DNA from: Gammaproteobacteria bacterium
Lineage (GTDB): Bacteria; Pseudomonadota; Gammaproteobacteria; Eutrophobiales; Eutrophobiaceae
NCBI GenBank assembly: GCA_003250975.1
Contig: QKIY01000028.1
Location: 62,001-126,000 of the forward strand
Length of the DNA: 64,000 bases
Reading direction: 5' to 3'
Both the position numbers and the translations under genes were made by a program. Every line of letters starts with the position of its first letter. The first letter of the stretch is position 1. Positions 37,372-47,048 of the stretch are shown in pieces. The notes beneath the pieces are model-generated. The model saw nothing but the letters and a program-made list of their open reading frames with translations, was not told where the DNA came from and ran no database searches.

Positions 37372-38814
37372 ATGAGAAGAACTAAAATCATCGCTACCAC
37401 CGGTCCTGCTACAGATAAGCCAGGGATAATCAACAAACTTTTCAAGGAAGGTGTAGATGTATTCCGCCTTAACTACTCCCACCAAACCCATGAAGATCAT
37501 GAACGCCGTACCAAAGAAATCCGTAAAATTTCAAAGGAACAGGAACACGCCGTCGGTATTATTGCCGACCTGCAGGGGCCAAAGATACGGATAGAACACT
37601 TCAAAAATGGCCCGATACACCTAGAAGAAGGCTCCAGCTTTACCATTGATTCAAGACTTGCCTCTAACGCAGGTGATGAGAAGGCAGTGGGCGTGACATA
37701 CAAGGATCTGCCACGTGATGTAAGGCCCGGCGACACCCTGTTGATCGATGATGGCCGTATCGTCCTGCAGGTCAGTACAGTAACCAAGTACAAAATTGCC
37801 TGCGAGGTTACTACAGGTGGAGAACTATCGGACAGCAAGGGGATAAACCGCAAGGGTGGAGGCTTGTCCGCCAAAGCACTGACTGACAAGGATAAGCTGG
37901 ACCTTGAACATGCCGTCAAAATCGGCGCTGATTTTATTGCAATGTCTTTCGCCCGCGGAGCAAACGATATCCTTCAAGCGCGCAAGATGCTTGATGACCT
38001 CGGCAGTAGGGCGCGCATTATTGCCAAGATTGAACGCGCAGAGGCGGTGGAAAATATTGAGGCCATAATTGAGGCCTCTGACGCAATCATGATCGCCCGT
38101 GGAGATCTGGGTGTTGAGATCGGTGACGCCGCCCTTCCACCGGTTCAAAAACGCCTGATTAAAATGGCACGTGATATGGACTGTGCGGTTATTACAGCTA
38201 CGCAGATGATGGAATCCATGATCGAGCATCCCATACCTACCCGAGCGGAGGTCTTTGACGTTGCCAATGCCGTACTGGACGGCACAGATGCCGTGATGCT
38301 CTCGGCGGAAACAAGTATTGGGCGCTACCCTGATAAGGCCGTGGATGCCATGTCACGCATATGTGAAGAAGCTGAAAAACAGAGAGTTACGCAGGTTTCA
38401 CATCACCGTATCAACCAGCGCTTCGAGGCAATAGACGAGGCGATCGCCATGGCCTCAATGTACTCCGCTAACCATATCGGTGCCAGCGCAATTGCCGCAT
38501 TGACAGAGACCGGCTCAACCTGCCTGTGGATGTCGCGGATTAGTTCTGGTATCCCAATATTTGCCTTTACCCGCCACTCGGCAACCCGGAGGCGTGTAAC
38601 CCTGTACCGGGGCGTCTATCCGGTAAAATTTGATATCACCCACACGGACCCCCTAGCGGTAAACCGTGAGATCATTGATCACCTCATGAACAAGGGTTTT
38701 GTCAAGAATGGGGATTACGTCATCATCACCAAGGGGGACCTGGTGGGTAAACGAGGTGGCACTAATAATATGAAGATCATCAAGGTCGGCGAGGCAATTG
38801 AACACAGCCTCTAG
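37372..38814 (+). CDS. pyk: Pyruvate kinase
   Basis: 480 residues, starting RRTKIIATTGPATDKPG as expected. Marks: GVDVFRLNYSHQTHEDH, GIIADLQGPKIRI, DFIAMSFARGANDI, AKIERAEAVENI, IMIARGDLGVEIG and the MMESMIEHPIPTRAEV region with NAVLDGTDAVMLSAETSIG. The C-terminal domain contains GDYVIITKGD. The best ribosome site (GAGGAGG at 37348-37354) is 17 bases before the ATG, longer than usual; no nearer one is seen. Makes pyruvate and ATP from phosphoenolpyruvate. Lies between pgk and fba. Confidence 0.96.
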   Translation: MRRTKIIATTGPATDKPGIINKLFKEGVDVFRLNYSHQTHEDHERRTKEIRKISKEQEHAVGIIADLQGPKIRIEHFKNGPIHLEEGSSFTIDSRLASNAGDEKAVGVTYKDLPRDVRPGDTLLIDDGRIVLQVSTVTKYKIACEVTTGGELSDSKGINRKGGGLSAKALTDKDKLDLEHAVKIGADFIAMSFARGANDILQARKMLDDLGSRARIIAKIERAEAVENIEAIIEASDAIMIARGDLGVEIGDAALPPVQKRLIKMARDMDCAVITATQMMESMIEHPIPTRAEVFDVANAVLDGTDAVMLSAETSIGRYPDKAVDAMSRICEEAEKQRVTQVSHHRINQRFEAIDEAIAMASMYSANHIGASAIAALTETGSTCLWMSRISSGIPIFAFTRHSATRRRVTLYRGVYPVKFDITHTDPLAVNREIIDHLMNKGFVKNGDYVIITKGDLVGKRGGTNNMKIIKVGEAIEHSL

Positions 38815-38888
38815 CCGGAACTGGCCGTCGCAACACAGGATCAATATAATCCCTATTAACATCCAGCTAAAATAAAAGAGGCAAGCCC

Positions 38889-39911
38889 ATGAGTGCAGAG
38901 GAACTTCAAAAAACAGCTCAGGCAATGGTAGCCAGGGGAAAAGGCATACTGGCGATCGACGAGAGCTTTCCAACCATCAAGAAACGCTTTGACAGCATCG
39001 ATATTGAATCCACCGAAGAGGCCCGCAGGAATTACCGCGACCTCCTGATCACCAATCCGGGCGGTGCTGACTATATCAGCGGGATGATCCTGTTTGATGA
39101 GACCATACGCCAGTCCACCAGTGACGGCACACCCTTCCCGGAGGCACTGATCAAACAGGGCATCATGCCGGGCATCAAGGTCGATACCGGCGCCAAGGAT
39201 CTGGCCGGACATCCCGGTGAAAAGGTTACCGAGGGGCTGGATGGCCTGCGTGATCGACTGAAGGAATACAAACAACTGGGCGCACGCTTTGCCAAGTGGC
39301 GCGCCGTCATCACCATAGGCGAGGGGATCCCCAGCATGGCCTGTATCCAGGCAAACGCCCATGCCCTGGCACGCTATGCCGGGCTCTGCCAGGAGGCCGG
39401 AATCGTCCCCATGGTTGAACCCGAGGTCCTGATGGATGCGGACAATACCATCGATGTATGCTTCGACGTCACCCGCCAGACTCTGAAGACCGTATTCGAT
39501 ACGCTGTTTTCCATGGACGTCACTATTGAGCATACGATCCTGAAAACCAACATGGTGATTTCAGGCAAGAAATGCAAAGTCCAGGCAGGCGTTCAGGAAG
39601 TGGCTAACAAGACCGTGCGCTGCCTGCTGGAGACCATACCGGCAGCGCTGCCGGGTATTGTGTTTCTGTCCGGTGGCCAGAGCGCTGAACTGGCAACGGC
39701 ACACCTCAATGCCATGAACAAAAGTTACCCTGATCTGCCCTGGCCATTGAGCTTCTCCTACGGTCGCGCCCTGCAGGAACCCTGTCTCAAGACCTGGGCA
39801 GGCAAGGCTGAAAATGTACCAGCAGCACAGGCCGCATTATTACACCGTGAAAAATGCAATAGCCTGGCATGCCTGGGTGAATACACCGAGGCCATGGAGC
39901 AGGCTGCCTGA
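38889..39911 (+). CDS. fba: Class I fructose-bisphosphate aldolase
   Basis: 340 residues of the class I (Schiff-base) type rather than the zinc-dependent type common in bacteria. Marks: ARGKGILAIDESFPTIKKRF, GVTEGLDGLRDRLKEY-like text, FAKWRAVITIGEGIPS, ILKTNMVISGKKC with the catalytic lysine just after LKT, and FLSGGQSAELATAHL. Cleaves or makes fructose-1,6-bisphosphate (and possibly sedoheptulose bisphosphate) without metal. Start ATG 38889 after AAAGAGGCAAGCCC. It ends the plus-strand carbon series; a hairpin at 39934-39960 follows. Confidence 0.95.
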   Translation: MSAEELQKTAQAMVARGKGILAIDESFPTIKKRFDSIDIESTEEARRNYRDLLITNPGGADYISGMILFDETIRQSTSDGTPFPEALIKQGIMPGIKVDTGAKDLAGHPGEKVTEGLDGLRDRLKEYKQLGARFAKWRAVITIGEGIPSMACIQANAHALARYAGLCQEAGIVPMVEPEVLMDADNTIDVCFDVTRQTLKTVFDTLFSMDVTIEHTILKTNMVISGKKCKVQAGVQEVANKTVRCLLETIPAALPGIVFLSGGQSAELATAHLNAMNKSYPDLPWPLSFSYGRALQEPCLKTWAGKAENVPAAQAALLHREKCNSLACLGEYTEAMEQAA

Positions 39912-39933
39912 GGCATACGTCAATCACCCCGGG

Positions 39934-39960
39934 ACGAAGGTAATCTTTGCTTGCCTTCGT
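39934..39960 (+). terminator. Hairpin after fba, possible terminator
   Basis: A ten-pair stem (ACGAAGGTAA with TTGCCTTCGT, one G-U pair) around a seven-base loop. A run of five T comes only about 12 bases later, so it is a weak intrinsic terminator or an RNA-stabilising end. Confidence 0.45.
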
Positions 39961-39982
39961 GCCGCAACACAATTTTTGAAAA

Positions 39983-40270
39983 ATGCCCGACACAAACGAC
40001 ACATTACCACCCGAAGCCCAGGCCGCCTTGAATGCCTACCAGTCCATGAGCGAGAGCAAGAAAGCCTATTTTTCCCTGCTGTCCGAGATCGATCAGAAAT
40101 ATCGGGAGGGAGGCTCACCCACGATTGCCGAGAACCTTCAACTGGAAAAACTGCTGGGTGCGCACAACGAGGCCGTCGCCGCCTTTAACGAGGCCATGCA
40201 GGCCGTTACCGAATTAGAGGTCAGGGAGTTGCTGCTGACACGGCTGATGGGTGAAGCGGGCAAACACTGA
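39983..40270 (+). CDS. Small hypothetical protein, helical
   Basis: 95 residues, starting MPDTNDTLPPEAQAALNAYQ. It is charged, without cysteines or a signal peptide, and looks entirely alpha-helical (KKAYFSLLSEIDQKYREGG, LEKLLGAHNEAVAAFNEAM, LEVRELLLTRLMGEAGKH). Ribosome site poor (no GGAG before the ATG). It lies after the fba hairpin and shares its frame with the following HIT gene; only TGA at 40268 separates them. Codon use is ordinary and the text is not low-complexity, so I think it is real. No family recognised. Confidence 0.6.
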   Translation: MPDTNDTLPPEAQAALNAYQSMSESKKAYFSLLSEIDQKYREGGSPTIAENLQLEKLLGAHNEAVAAFNEAMQAVTELEVRELLLTRLMGEAGKH

Positions 40271-40288
40271 GTCACTGTCCTTCCTTTC

Positions 40289-40708
40289 TTGTCCAACCAC
40301 ATTATCCATCCGCAACTCCTCGCCGATTGCCACCTCCTGGGCAAACTGGCGTCGGGGCAACTGTTACTGCACCGTAACGCCGCCGTACCCTGGTTTATAC
40401 TCGTCCCCGATACAGTGGAAACGGAGTTACTGGATCTGCCTGCGAAGACACGAGAATTAATCATAGATGATTGTGCAGCGATCGCGGCACTTATCAAACA
40501 TTATTTTGATGTTGCCAAAATAAATTTTGCAACGATAGGCAACATGGTCCCGCAACTGCACCTGCATATCATTGGCAGGTCACCGGGTGATGCCTGCTGG
40601 CCCGAAACGGTCTGGGGAAATCTTGCGACAGAAAAATTCTACTGCGATACAACACTCGGTGGAATACGAAATAACATAAAACAAATCCCCGGGTTCTTTG
40701 CAGAATAA
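40289..40708 (+). CDS. HIT-family hydrolase
   Basis: 139 residues of the histidine triad group. The motif is MVPQLHLHIIGR, with His91 and His93; the usual first histidine is Gln, a known variant (QLHxHxI). The sequence also has ATIGNMVPQL and the trailing DACWPETVWG typical of the small bacterial HIT clade. HIT proteins hydrolyse nucleoside monophosphate derivatives; the substrate here is unknown. The only start in frame after the upstream stop is the TTG at 40289, and there is no good ribosome site, so translation may be coupled to the gene before it. Confidence 0.75.
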   Translation: MSNHIIHPQLLADCHLLGKLASGQLLLHRNAAVPWFILVPDTVETELLDLPAKTRELIIDDCAAIAALIKHYFDVAKINFATIGNMVPQLHLHIIGRSPGDACWPETVWGNLATEKFYCDTTLGGIRNNIKQIPGFFAE

Positions 40709-40959
40709 ATTGCCGGTGTTACGGAACATATAATGCCAAAGCAGTATATATTCAGGGATTAACAACTATTAGTGACTCGATCGATAACGAACACTATTTT
40801 GCCGACCTGGAAAAGATTGAGAAAGCAGTGCCGGCAAAAAAGAGGAGAAAAGTGAAATCACTGCGGGTAAGGTAATATTTAGGTATCCTTCTCCTCCCGG
40901 TTGTAGTCGTAGTAGGAGCAGTATTGCTTCTTGCCTGTGAAAATAATCCAGCCTGTTAA
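40675..40959 (+). pseudogene. Possible decayed small membrane-protein gene
   Basis: One frame is open from 40675 to 40872, reads SDSIDNEHYFADLEKIEKAV followed by PAKKRRKVKSLRVR, meets TAA at 40873-40875, and continues in the same frame to TAA at 40957-40959 with a strongly hydrophobic segment (LGILLLPVVVVVGAVLLLAC). No credible ATG start. The basic stretch just before a membrane helix makes sense in one protein, which suggests a gene broken by a stop. It may equally be non-coding chance. The stretch 40709-40983 has no other gene. Confidence 0.35.
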
Positions 40960-40983
40960 TTGAATCAAGTAAAAAACAATAGT

Positions 40984-41184
40984 TTATTGTGTTGCTTCCT
41001 CGATTTCCCTTTTTTGCAGGTCAACGGAATCCTGGATCATGCCCTCAACTTTTTCTGCTCTTTCTATGGTCCTGACCTGATCACTCCAGACATGTTCCTT
41101 TTTTTCTGAGTCGTTATTGTCTGAGCAGGCATAAAGAAAAACAAGCAGGAGAATTAATATGTAATGAGATATTAAACGCATCAT
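40984..41184 (-). CDS. Small lipoprotein
   Basis: 66 residues beginning MMRLISHYILILLLVFLYAC. The hydrophobic leader ends in a lipobox-like FLYAC at about residue 20, so a lipid-anchored protein of about 46 residues is likely. The mature part is short, highly charged and coiled-coil-like (SEKKEHVWSDQVRTIERAEK), as in small lipoproteins of unknown role. The start lies five bases after the carbonic anhydrase stop, so it is cotranscribed with that gene. Confidence 0.7.
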   Translation of the reverse strand: MMRLISHYILILLLVFLYACSDNNDSEKKEHVWSDQVRTIERAEKVEGMIQDSVDLQKREIEEATQ

Positions 41185-41188
41185 CGTG

Positions 41189-41827
41189 TCACTTCAGTAT
41201 TGAAATAAACTGATTTGTGGTTTCATCCAGCTCTGTAATATCGCCTTTTTCAAAATCGAAATGCCAGCCAAAAATAAACAGGGAACCATTATCTACCTCC
41301 TGCTTTACAAAAGGAAAGCTCAGCAGGTTGCTACAGGATATCCTGATTACTTCTTCTTCGCAGCGCCGACATTGTTCATCGAAACCTGCGTCTATATTCG
41401 TCCCCAAGACCTTTTCTCGGGCCGGCTTGACCGTTGACATCCAGGGATCGATAAAACTGTATTTGTGACCTTCATGTTCACCTTCCATCAGGCTCTTGAC
41501 CCCACCACACTGGGCGTGGCCTAAAACAATTACATAGCGCACCTTGAGGTGCTTGACTGCGAATTCTATTGCGGCGCTGGTGCCATGTGACTTGCCGTCA
41601 TCCTGACAGATAGGTACAACATTTGCCACGTTACGGATTACAAAGATATCACCAGGCTCAGTCTCGAGTACCTGCGCGGGATGTACCCGTGAATCACAGC
41701 AGGCGATGATCAGTACCTCAGGGGATTGCCCCTTTTTCGTCAGCTTGTCATAAAGTTTAGGATGTTCCTCGAAGTAGTATTTTCTGAAATTTTTAAACCC
41801 GGTTTTTAGTTTTTCTATGCCTTTCAT
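41189..41827 (-). CDS. can: Beta-class carbonic anhydrase
   Basis: 212 residues. Hydrates CO2 to bicarbonate with zinc. Zinc ligands are in CCDSRVHP (Cys43, Asp45, Arg47) and GHAQCGGV (His104, Cys107). The text ACCDSRVHPAQVLETEPGDIF and FVIRNVANVVP is typical. Cytoplasmic, no signal peptide. It would supply bicarbonate for biotin-dependent carboxylation, purine synthesis or, if the host is autotrophic, carbon fixation. Next upstream is purC, 14 bp away on the same strand, and a small lipoprotein follows. Confidence 0.95.
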   Translation of the reverse strand: MKGIEKLKTGFKNFRKYYFEEHPKLYDKLTKKGQSPEVLIIACCDSRVHPAQVLETEPGDIFVIRNVANVVPICQDDGKSHGTSAAIEFAVKHLKVRYVIVLGHAQCGGVKSLMEGEHEGHKYSFIDPWMSTVKPAREKVLGTNIDAGFDEQCRRCEEEVIRISCSNLLSFPFVKQEVDNGSLFIFGWHFDFEKGDITELDETTNQFISILK

Positions 41828-41841
41828 CAGTAAGCCCCTTC

Positions 41842-42735
41842 TTACTTCGTCAGTCTTTCCTGAGCCTCGCGATACTTTGCCGCCGTGTTTTTTATCACTT
41901 CTTCCGGCAGTTTAGGTCCCGGCGATGTCTTGTCCCAGTCCAGGGTTTCGAGGTAATCCCGAACATATTGCTTGTCAAAGCTTGCCGGACTTATCCCTAC
42001 CTCATAGGAATCCGCCGGCCAGAAGCGTGACGAATCAGGCGTTAGAATTTCATCAATCAAAACCAGTTCCCCTGCGGCATCGGTGCCAAATTCAAACTTC
42101 GTATCGGCAATGATGATTCCCCGCGCAAGTGCATATTCCGCTGCATCCTTGTAAATCTTGAGACTGATGTCCCTGATCTGCTCAGCCATATCCTGCCCAA
42201 CTTTTTTAACTACGTCTTCAAAATTGATATTGATGTCATGGTTGCCTATCTCCGCCTTGGTTGAGGGGGTAAAGATCGGCGCCGGCAGTTGCTCGGCCTG
42301 CCTCAGCCCCGCTGGCAGGCGGATCCCGCAGATCGCGCCACTCTTCTGATAATCTTTCCAGCCGGAGCCGATGATATAGCCCCGCACGATCGCCTCAACC
42401 GGCAGCGGCTTGAGTTTCTTCACCACGATCCCCCGCCCCTCCACCATTTCAGCTTCCGCAGGGTCTCGGATGACATCAGCCGGTTTGAGGCCGGTCAGGT
42501 GATTGGGGACGATATGGGCCATTCGGGCAAACCAGAAATTTGAGACTGCTGTAAGGACCAGCCCCTTGCCGGGGATAGGATCCGGCAGAACGACATCGAA
42601 GGCGGAGAGCCTGTCGGTCGTGACGATTAGCATATGCTGCTCATCGACATCAAAAATATCACGTACCTTGCCGCTGTAGAGCAGTGGCAGGGAGTGGAGT
42701 TCTGCCTTGTAGAGTACCTCGGGGATAGTGGCCAT
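41842..42735 (-). CDS. purC: SAICAR synthetase PurC
   Basis: 297 residues from ATG 42735 ([21 protein letters not shown]); the open frame starts 12 codons earlier. Joins CAIR and aspartate with ATP in purine synthesis. Marks: [11 protein letters not shown] (nucleotide loop), [58 protein letters not shown], and [10 protein letters not shown] followed by [16 protein letters not shown]. This length and the insert fit the longer PurC group (about 290-300 residues). Linked to the carbonic anhydrase gene. Confidence 0.96.
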   Translation of the reverse strand: MATIPEVLYKAELHSLPLLYSGKVRDIFDVDEQHMLIVTTDRLSAFDVVLPDPIPGKGLVLTAVSNFWFARMAHIVPNHLTGLKPADVIRDPAEAEMVEGRGIVVKKLKPLPVEAIVRGYIIGSGWKDYQKSGAICGIRLPAGLRQAEQLPAPIFTPSTKAEIGNHDININFEDVVKKVGQDMAEQIRDISLKIYKDAAEYALARGIIIADTKFEFGTDAAGELVLIDEILTPDSSRFWPADSYEVGISPASFDKQYVRDYLETLDWDKTSPGPKLPEEVIKNTAAKYREAQERLTK

Positions 42736-42868
42736 GCGATGTTCTTGTGTTTGATGCCCATTTTCCCACACTAGACCGGCCTCTGCTATCCTCGTGCTGC
42801 GTTAAACTTCCATATTCTCCCTCTCTGGTGTAAGGTGCGCTTCCCTTTTTTAAACACAGCTCTGAACC

Positions 42869-43267
42869 ATGCAAAGACCAGCTGCTACCAGCGGCATGCA
42901 TCATGTCGCATTACACGTCATAGACTTGGAGGCCTGTGAAAATTTTTATGTTAGCCTCCTCGGCATGCAGGTGGAATGGCGACCTGACGCCGACAGTGTC
43001 TACCTTTGTTCCGGGTCGGACAATCTGGCCCTGCATCGTGTCGCCGCGGACCAGCGGCCTGCAGGTCCTCAGCGGCTGGATCATATCGGATTCATACTCA
43101 AGACCCCTGAACTTGTAGACGATTGGTATAAATTCCTTAATACTCACCAGATCAGGATGAAAACAGGGCCAAAGTCCCATCGTGACGGTGCCCGGAGTTT
43201 TTATTGTGAAGATCCTGAAGGAAATATCGTGCAGATGATTTATCATCCGCCTTTACAGCATCTATAG
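42869..43267 (+). CDS. VOC-superfamily (glyoxalase-like) protein
   Basis: 132 residues starting MQRPAATSGMHHVALHVIDLE. Two beta-alpha-beta-beta-beta halves are recognisable: HHVALHVIDLEACENFYVS with LGMQVEWRPD, then LDHIGFILKTPELVDDWYKFL with GARSFYCEDPEGNIVQMIYH. Possible metal ligands are His12, His near 74 and Glu in DPEGN, as in glyoxalase I and related enzymes. The substrate cannot be told. Divergent from purC across 133 bp and close to speD (nine bases), so likely cotranscribed with it. Confidence 0.8.
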   Translation: MQRPAATSGMHHVALHVIDLEACENFYVSLLGMQVEWRPDADSVYLCSGSDNLALHRVAADQRPAGPQRLDHIGFILKTPELVDDWYKFLNTHQIRMKTGPKSHRDGARSFYCEDPEGNIVQMIYHPPLQHL

Positions 43268-43276
43268 GGGAGTGCT

Positions 43277-44083
43277 GTGATGACAGAGTCCGCTGACAAA
43301 ATCCGTTTACACGGATTTAACAACCTGACCAAGACCCTCAGCTTCAACATTTACGATGTCTGCTACGCCCGCTCCGAGAATCAGATCAAGGAATACATGG
43401 AATACATCGATGAGGTCTACAATTCTGAACGCCTTACCCAGATTCTCAACGATGTTGCGTCAATCATCGGGGCCAATATCCTGAACATTGCGAAGGCGGA
43501 TTATGAGCCACTCGGTGCGAGCGTTACAATCCTGATATCTGAAGAGGCATCAGCTATTCCCGGGGTCACCAATGCTGAGACACCCGGACCCACACCGGAA
43601 ACTGTGGTCGCCCACCTGGACAAAAGTCATTTAACGGTGCATACCTACCCCGAAAACCACCCTGATTATGGCATCAGTACGTTCAGGGTCGACATTGATG
43701 TCAGCACCTGCGGCAGGATTTCACCGCTAAAGGCTTTGAATTTCCTGATCCAGAGCTTCGAATCAGATATCGTCAGCCTGGATTACCGCGTGCGTGGCTT
43801 CACTCGTGACACCAGCGGCAAAAAATACTACATCGATCACGATATTACCTCCATACAGAATTTTATCGACGAAGAAACCAAGTCCAGGTACCGTATGGTA
43901 GACGTCAATATTTATGAAGAGAATATATTCCATACCAAGATGATGCTGAAGGAATTTGAACTGGACAATTATCTCTTTAACATATCGGCGGATGACCTCG
44001 AGGTTGAGCAAAAGTCTTCTATTGAGCAACGCTTGCGTGAGGAGATAGAAGAGATCTTCTACAGCCGGAACATCTACAAGTAA
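43277..44083 (+). CDS. speD: S-adenosylmethionine decarboxylase SpeD
   Basis: 268 residues of the E. coli-type proenzyme. Decarboxylates SAM for spermidine synthesis using a pyruvoyl group made by self-cleavage before Ser117 in [13 protein letters not shown]. Also [17 protein letters not shown] at the N-terminus and [19 protein letters not shown]. It uses the SAM made by metK. The gene ends one base before the glnS stop on the other strand. speE is not in the window. Confidence 0.95.
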   Translation: MMTESADKIRLHGFNNLTKTLSFNIYDVCYARSENQIKEYMEYIDEVYNSERLTQILNDVASIIGANILNIAKADYEPLGASVTILISEEASAIPGVTNAETPGPTPETVVAHLDKSHLTVHTYPENHPDYGISTFRVDIDVSTCGRISPLKALNFLIQSFESDIVSLDYRVRGFTRDTSGKKYYIDHDITSIQNFIDEETKSRYRMVDVNIYEENIFHTKMMLKEFELDNYLFNISADDLEVEQKSSIEQRLREEIEEIFYSRNIYK

Positions 44084-44084
44084 C

Positions 44085-45773
44085 TCAGCTGGATTTGTTC
44101 TGCTTTACCCAGGAGTCCCTTAGTGTCACCGTGCGGTTAAAGACTGGCCTGTCCGGCTTACTGTCTTTCGCATCCACACAGAAATAACCCAGTCTTTCAA
44201 ACTGGAAACTTTCCTCAGCCTTTGCCTGTAAGAGGCCCGGCTCCAGCATGGCCCCTGAAATTATCCGTACCGACTCCGGATTGAGGGTGGCGCGCCAATC
44301 CTCGAGCCTGCCCGGCTCCGGCACGGTAAACAGGCGGTCATAGAGGCGCACCTCAGTCTCCAGTGCCTGTGCTGCCGAGACCCAGTGAATCGTGCCCTTA
44401 ACCTTGCGGCCATCCGGGGCACTCCCGCCTCGGGTCTGGGGGTCGTAGCTGCATCGCAATTCAACGACCTCGCCAGTAGAATCATCCTTGATCACCTCTT
44501 CACAGGTGATGAAATAAGCATAGCGCAATCGAACTTCGCGGCCCGGCGCCAGGCGGAAGAATTTCTTTGGCGGGTCTTCCATAAAATCATCGCGCTCAAT
44601 CCAGATAACATGTGAGAAGGGCACCTCCCTGCTACCCATCTCCGGCAGGTTCGGGTGATAGGGTGCGTCCAGCAACTCCTCCTGATCTTCAGGAAAATTT
44701 GTTATTACCACGCGCAGGGGATTGATGACGGCCATGACGCGGCATGTGGTCCTGTCCAGTTCCTCCCTGACACAGTTTTCCAGTACCGACATATCAATGA
44801 CCGTATCATTCTTAGTGATGCCAATACGCTCGCAAAAGTCACGGATGGCTGCCGGAGGATAACCACGGCGCCGCATACCAACGATGGTTGGCATGCGCGG
44901 GTCATCCCAACCGCGCACATGCCCTTCATCCACCAGCTCATTCAGTTTGCGCTTACTGGTTACCGTGTAGTTCAGGTTCAAACGGGCAAACTCGATCTGC
45001 TGCGGATGACAGGGGACAGGCAACTGGTCTAGGAACCAGTCGTAGAGGGGACGATGATCCTCGAACTCCAGCGTGCAGAGGGAATGGGTGATCCCCTCCA
45101 GTGCATCGGAAATACAATGCGTATAGTCATACATAGGATAGATGTTCCAGCTATCACCGGTACGGTGGTGTCTGGTCTTCTTGATGCGATAGATCGTCGG
45201 GTCGCGCATGTTGATGTTCGGCGAGGCCATATCGATCCTGGCGCGCAGGACATACTGGCCAGCCTCGAATTCACCTGCGCGCATACGCTTAAATAGGTCC
45301 AGGTTTTCCTCGATGCTGCGGTTCCGGTCTGGTGATTCCCTGCCGGGTTCAGTCAGTGTGCCGCGGTATTCGCGCATTTCCTCCAGATTCAGGCTGTCCA
45401 CATAAGCCTTGGCTTCCCTGATCAGGTGCACGGCGTAGTCATAAAGTTGTTCAAAATAGTCGGAAGCGTAAAACAGCCGGTCTTCCCAGTCGAAACCCAG
45501 CCAGTGGATATCATCCTTGATGGCCTCGATATATTCGATCTTTTCCTTTTCCGGGTTGGTGTCATCGAAACGCAGGTTACACTGCCCGCCCGCATGCTCG
45601 GCAGCAAGGCCGAAGTTCAGGCAGATGGACTTGGCATGACCGACATGCAGGTAGCCATTGGGTTCCGGCGGGAAACGGGTATGAACGCGGCCGTTATTTT
45701 TATTTCGCGAGAGATCATCGGCGATGATCTGCCGGATAAAATTCGACGATCGGGGTTTTTCTTCTTCTGTCAT
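44085..45773 (-). CDS. glnS: Glutaminyl-tRNA synthetase
   Basis: 562 residues, class I. HIGH-type motif [16 protein letters not shown], and a KMSKS-like [40 protein letters not shown] opens the protein. The two anticodon-binding barrels fill about 345-560. Charges tRNA-Gln directly, a feature of gammaproteobacteria and some others. Start ATG 45773. Convergent with speD by one base. Confidence 0.97.
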   Translation of the reverse strand: MTEEEKPRSSNFIRQIIADDLSRNKNNGRVHTRFPPEPNGYLHVGHAKSICLNFGLAAEHAGGQCNLRFDDTNPEKEKIEYIEAIKDDIHWLGFDWEDRLFYASDYFEQLYDYAVHLIREAKAYVDSLNLEEMREYRGTLTEPGRESPDRNRSIEENLDLFKRMRAGEFEAGQYVLRARIDMASPNINMRDPTIYRIKKTRHHRTGDSWNIYPMYDYTHCISDALEGITHSLCTLEFEDHRPLYDWFLDQLPVPCHPQQIEFARLNLNYTVTSKRKLNELVDEGHVRGWDDPRMPTIVGMRRRGYPPAAIRDFCERIGITKNDTVIDMSVLENCVREELDRTTCRVMAVINPLRVVITNFPEDQEELLDAPYHPNLPEMGSREVPFSHVIWIERDDFMEDPPKKFFRLAPGREVRLRYAYFITCEEVIKDDSTGEVVELRCSYDPQTRGGSAPDGRKVKGTIHWVSAAQALETEVRLYDRLFTVPEPGRLEDWRATLNPESVRIISGAMLEPGLLQAKAEESFQFERLGYFCVDAKDSKPDRPVFNRTVTLRDSWVKQNKSS

Positions 45774-45830
45774 GCCAGTCTCAATCTCATGGACAAATTA
45801 GTTCAAAAAATCCGGCGGGTTCTTACACAA

Positions 45831-47048
45831 TTAAAACGGTTTACGTGCAATCTGTGGCAGGTCGCCACTGAGGCCCGATGCTCGGCGGATGATGGCATGC
45901 TTCAGCGGTGTTGCAAGATCAGTCAGCTTCAGTCCAGCATTTCGTAACAACCTGACAGAAGTCAAACGGTTCTCAAACAGGACCTTGAATCCCTGGAAGA
46001 CCTTCAGCATGAGATAGTTCTCCCCCTTGCGCCAACGCTCATAGCGGCGTAACACGCCCAGGCTGCCCATATCGCTGCCCTTGTCCCAGGCAGCCGTCAC
46101 GACCTCTGCCAGCGTGGCTGCATCAAGCAGTCCCAGATTCGCCCCCTGACCTGCGAGGGGATGAACGCAGTGTGCGGCATCCCCGATCAGGGCCAGCCTT
46201 AGCCGACAATACCGTTCAGCCTGGGCGTGATACAGGGGAAAAGCGACCCGTTTCGTGCTGGAGATTATCCCGCCGAGCGTGTGGGAAAAAGCCTGCCCCA
46301 GCGCCTCGTTGAATTCTGCATCGTCCATTGCCAGTAACCGGCTAGCCTGTTCCGGGGAAGTAGACCAGACGATCCCGCACTGATGCGGATCGGCTAGGGG
46401 CAAAAAGGCCAGCGGTCCTTCGGCCAGGAAACACTGTCTTGCAATTGAATCATGGGACAACTCTGTCTCAACGCGGCAGGCAACAGCCTGTTGCTGGTAA
46501 TCATGCCGGGGATATGCGATCCCGGCCAGCTCACGGACCTGGGAACGGTTGCCATCAGCCGCGACTACCAGGTCGGCTGTCATAGCCGTGCCGTTTTCGA
46601 GCACGATTCGAACTGAATCCGTGCCAAATTCAAGGTCCTCGACCTGAGCCTGCTGGCGCTTGATGTTCGGGTTATCTTCACAGGCCTCGATCAGTGCCTC
46701 TTCGAGTACGGACTGCTGGATGATATAGCCCAATATTGCCTCGCATAGCTCGGCACTATCAAATTCAATCTTGCCTTCGCCATGCGCGTCCCAGACCAGC
46801 ATCTTCTCTATTCTGCCGATCGCTCCATCGGGCAGGCATGCCCAGGCACCCGCGGTACGAAGAATATTTTCCGAGGCCCGCGTAATCGCCAGAGCACGTG
46901 GGTCATCCCGAGAGCCCGGTGCAGCAGTTTCCCTTTCAAGCACCATGACCTGTATCCCGGCCCGGGCCAGTAACAGGGCCAGCGTGGCCCCCGTCAGGCC
47001 TCCGCCAATGATGACGACCTCCGTATCATGATCGGGCTTGCTGTTCAT
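45831..47048 (-). CDS. ubiI: FAD-dependent ubiquinone hydroxylase, UbiI-like
   Basis: 405 residues. Adds a hydroxyl group in ubiquinone synthesis (C5 position for UbiI). FAD-binding loop VVIIGGGLTGATLALLLARAG with a GxGxxG-type pattern, DG motif VVAADGNRSQVRELAGI, and the second FAD motif LIGDAAHCVHPLAGQGANLGL. This end domain order (UbiH-UbiI family) is diagnostic of the family; the exact carbon cannot be read from sequence. The start overlaps the stop of ubiH by 4 bp. Last of the ygfB-pepP-ubiH-ubiI set; the E. coli set has visC (ubiI) in the same place. Confidence 0.9.
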   Translation of the reverse strand: MNSKPDHDTEVVIIGGGLTGATLALLLARAGIQVMVLERETAAPGSRDDPRALAITRASENILRTAGAWACLPDGAIGRIEKMLVWDAHGEGKIEFDSAELCEAILGYIIQQSVLEEALIEACEDNPNIKRQQAQVEDLEFGTDSVRIVLENGTAMTADLVVAADGNRSQVRELAGIAYPRHDYQQQAVACRVETELSHDSIARQCFLAEGPLAFLPLADPHQCGIVWSTSPEQASRLLAMDDAEFNEALGQAFSHTLGGIISSTKRVAFPLYHAQAERYCRLRLALIGDAAHCVHPLAGQGANLGLLDAATLAEVVTAAWDKGSDMGSLGVLRRYERWRKGENYLMLKVFQGFKVLFENRLTSVRLLRNAGLKLTDLATPLKHAIIRRASGLSGDLPQIARKPF

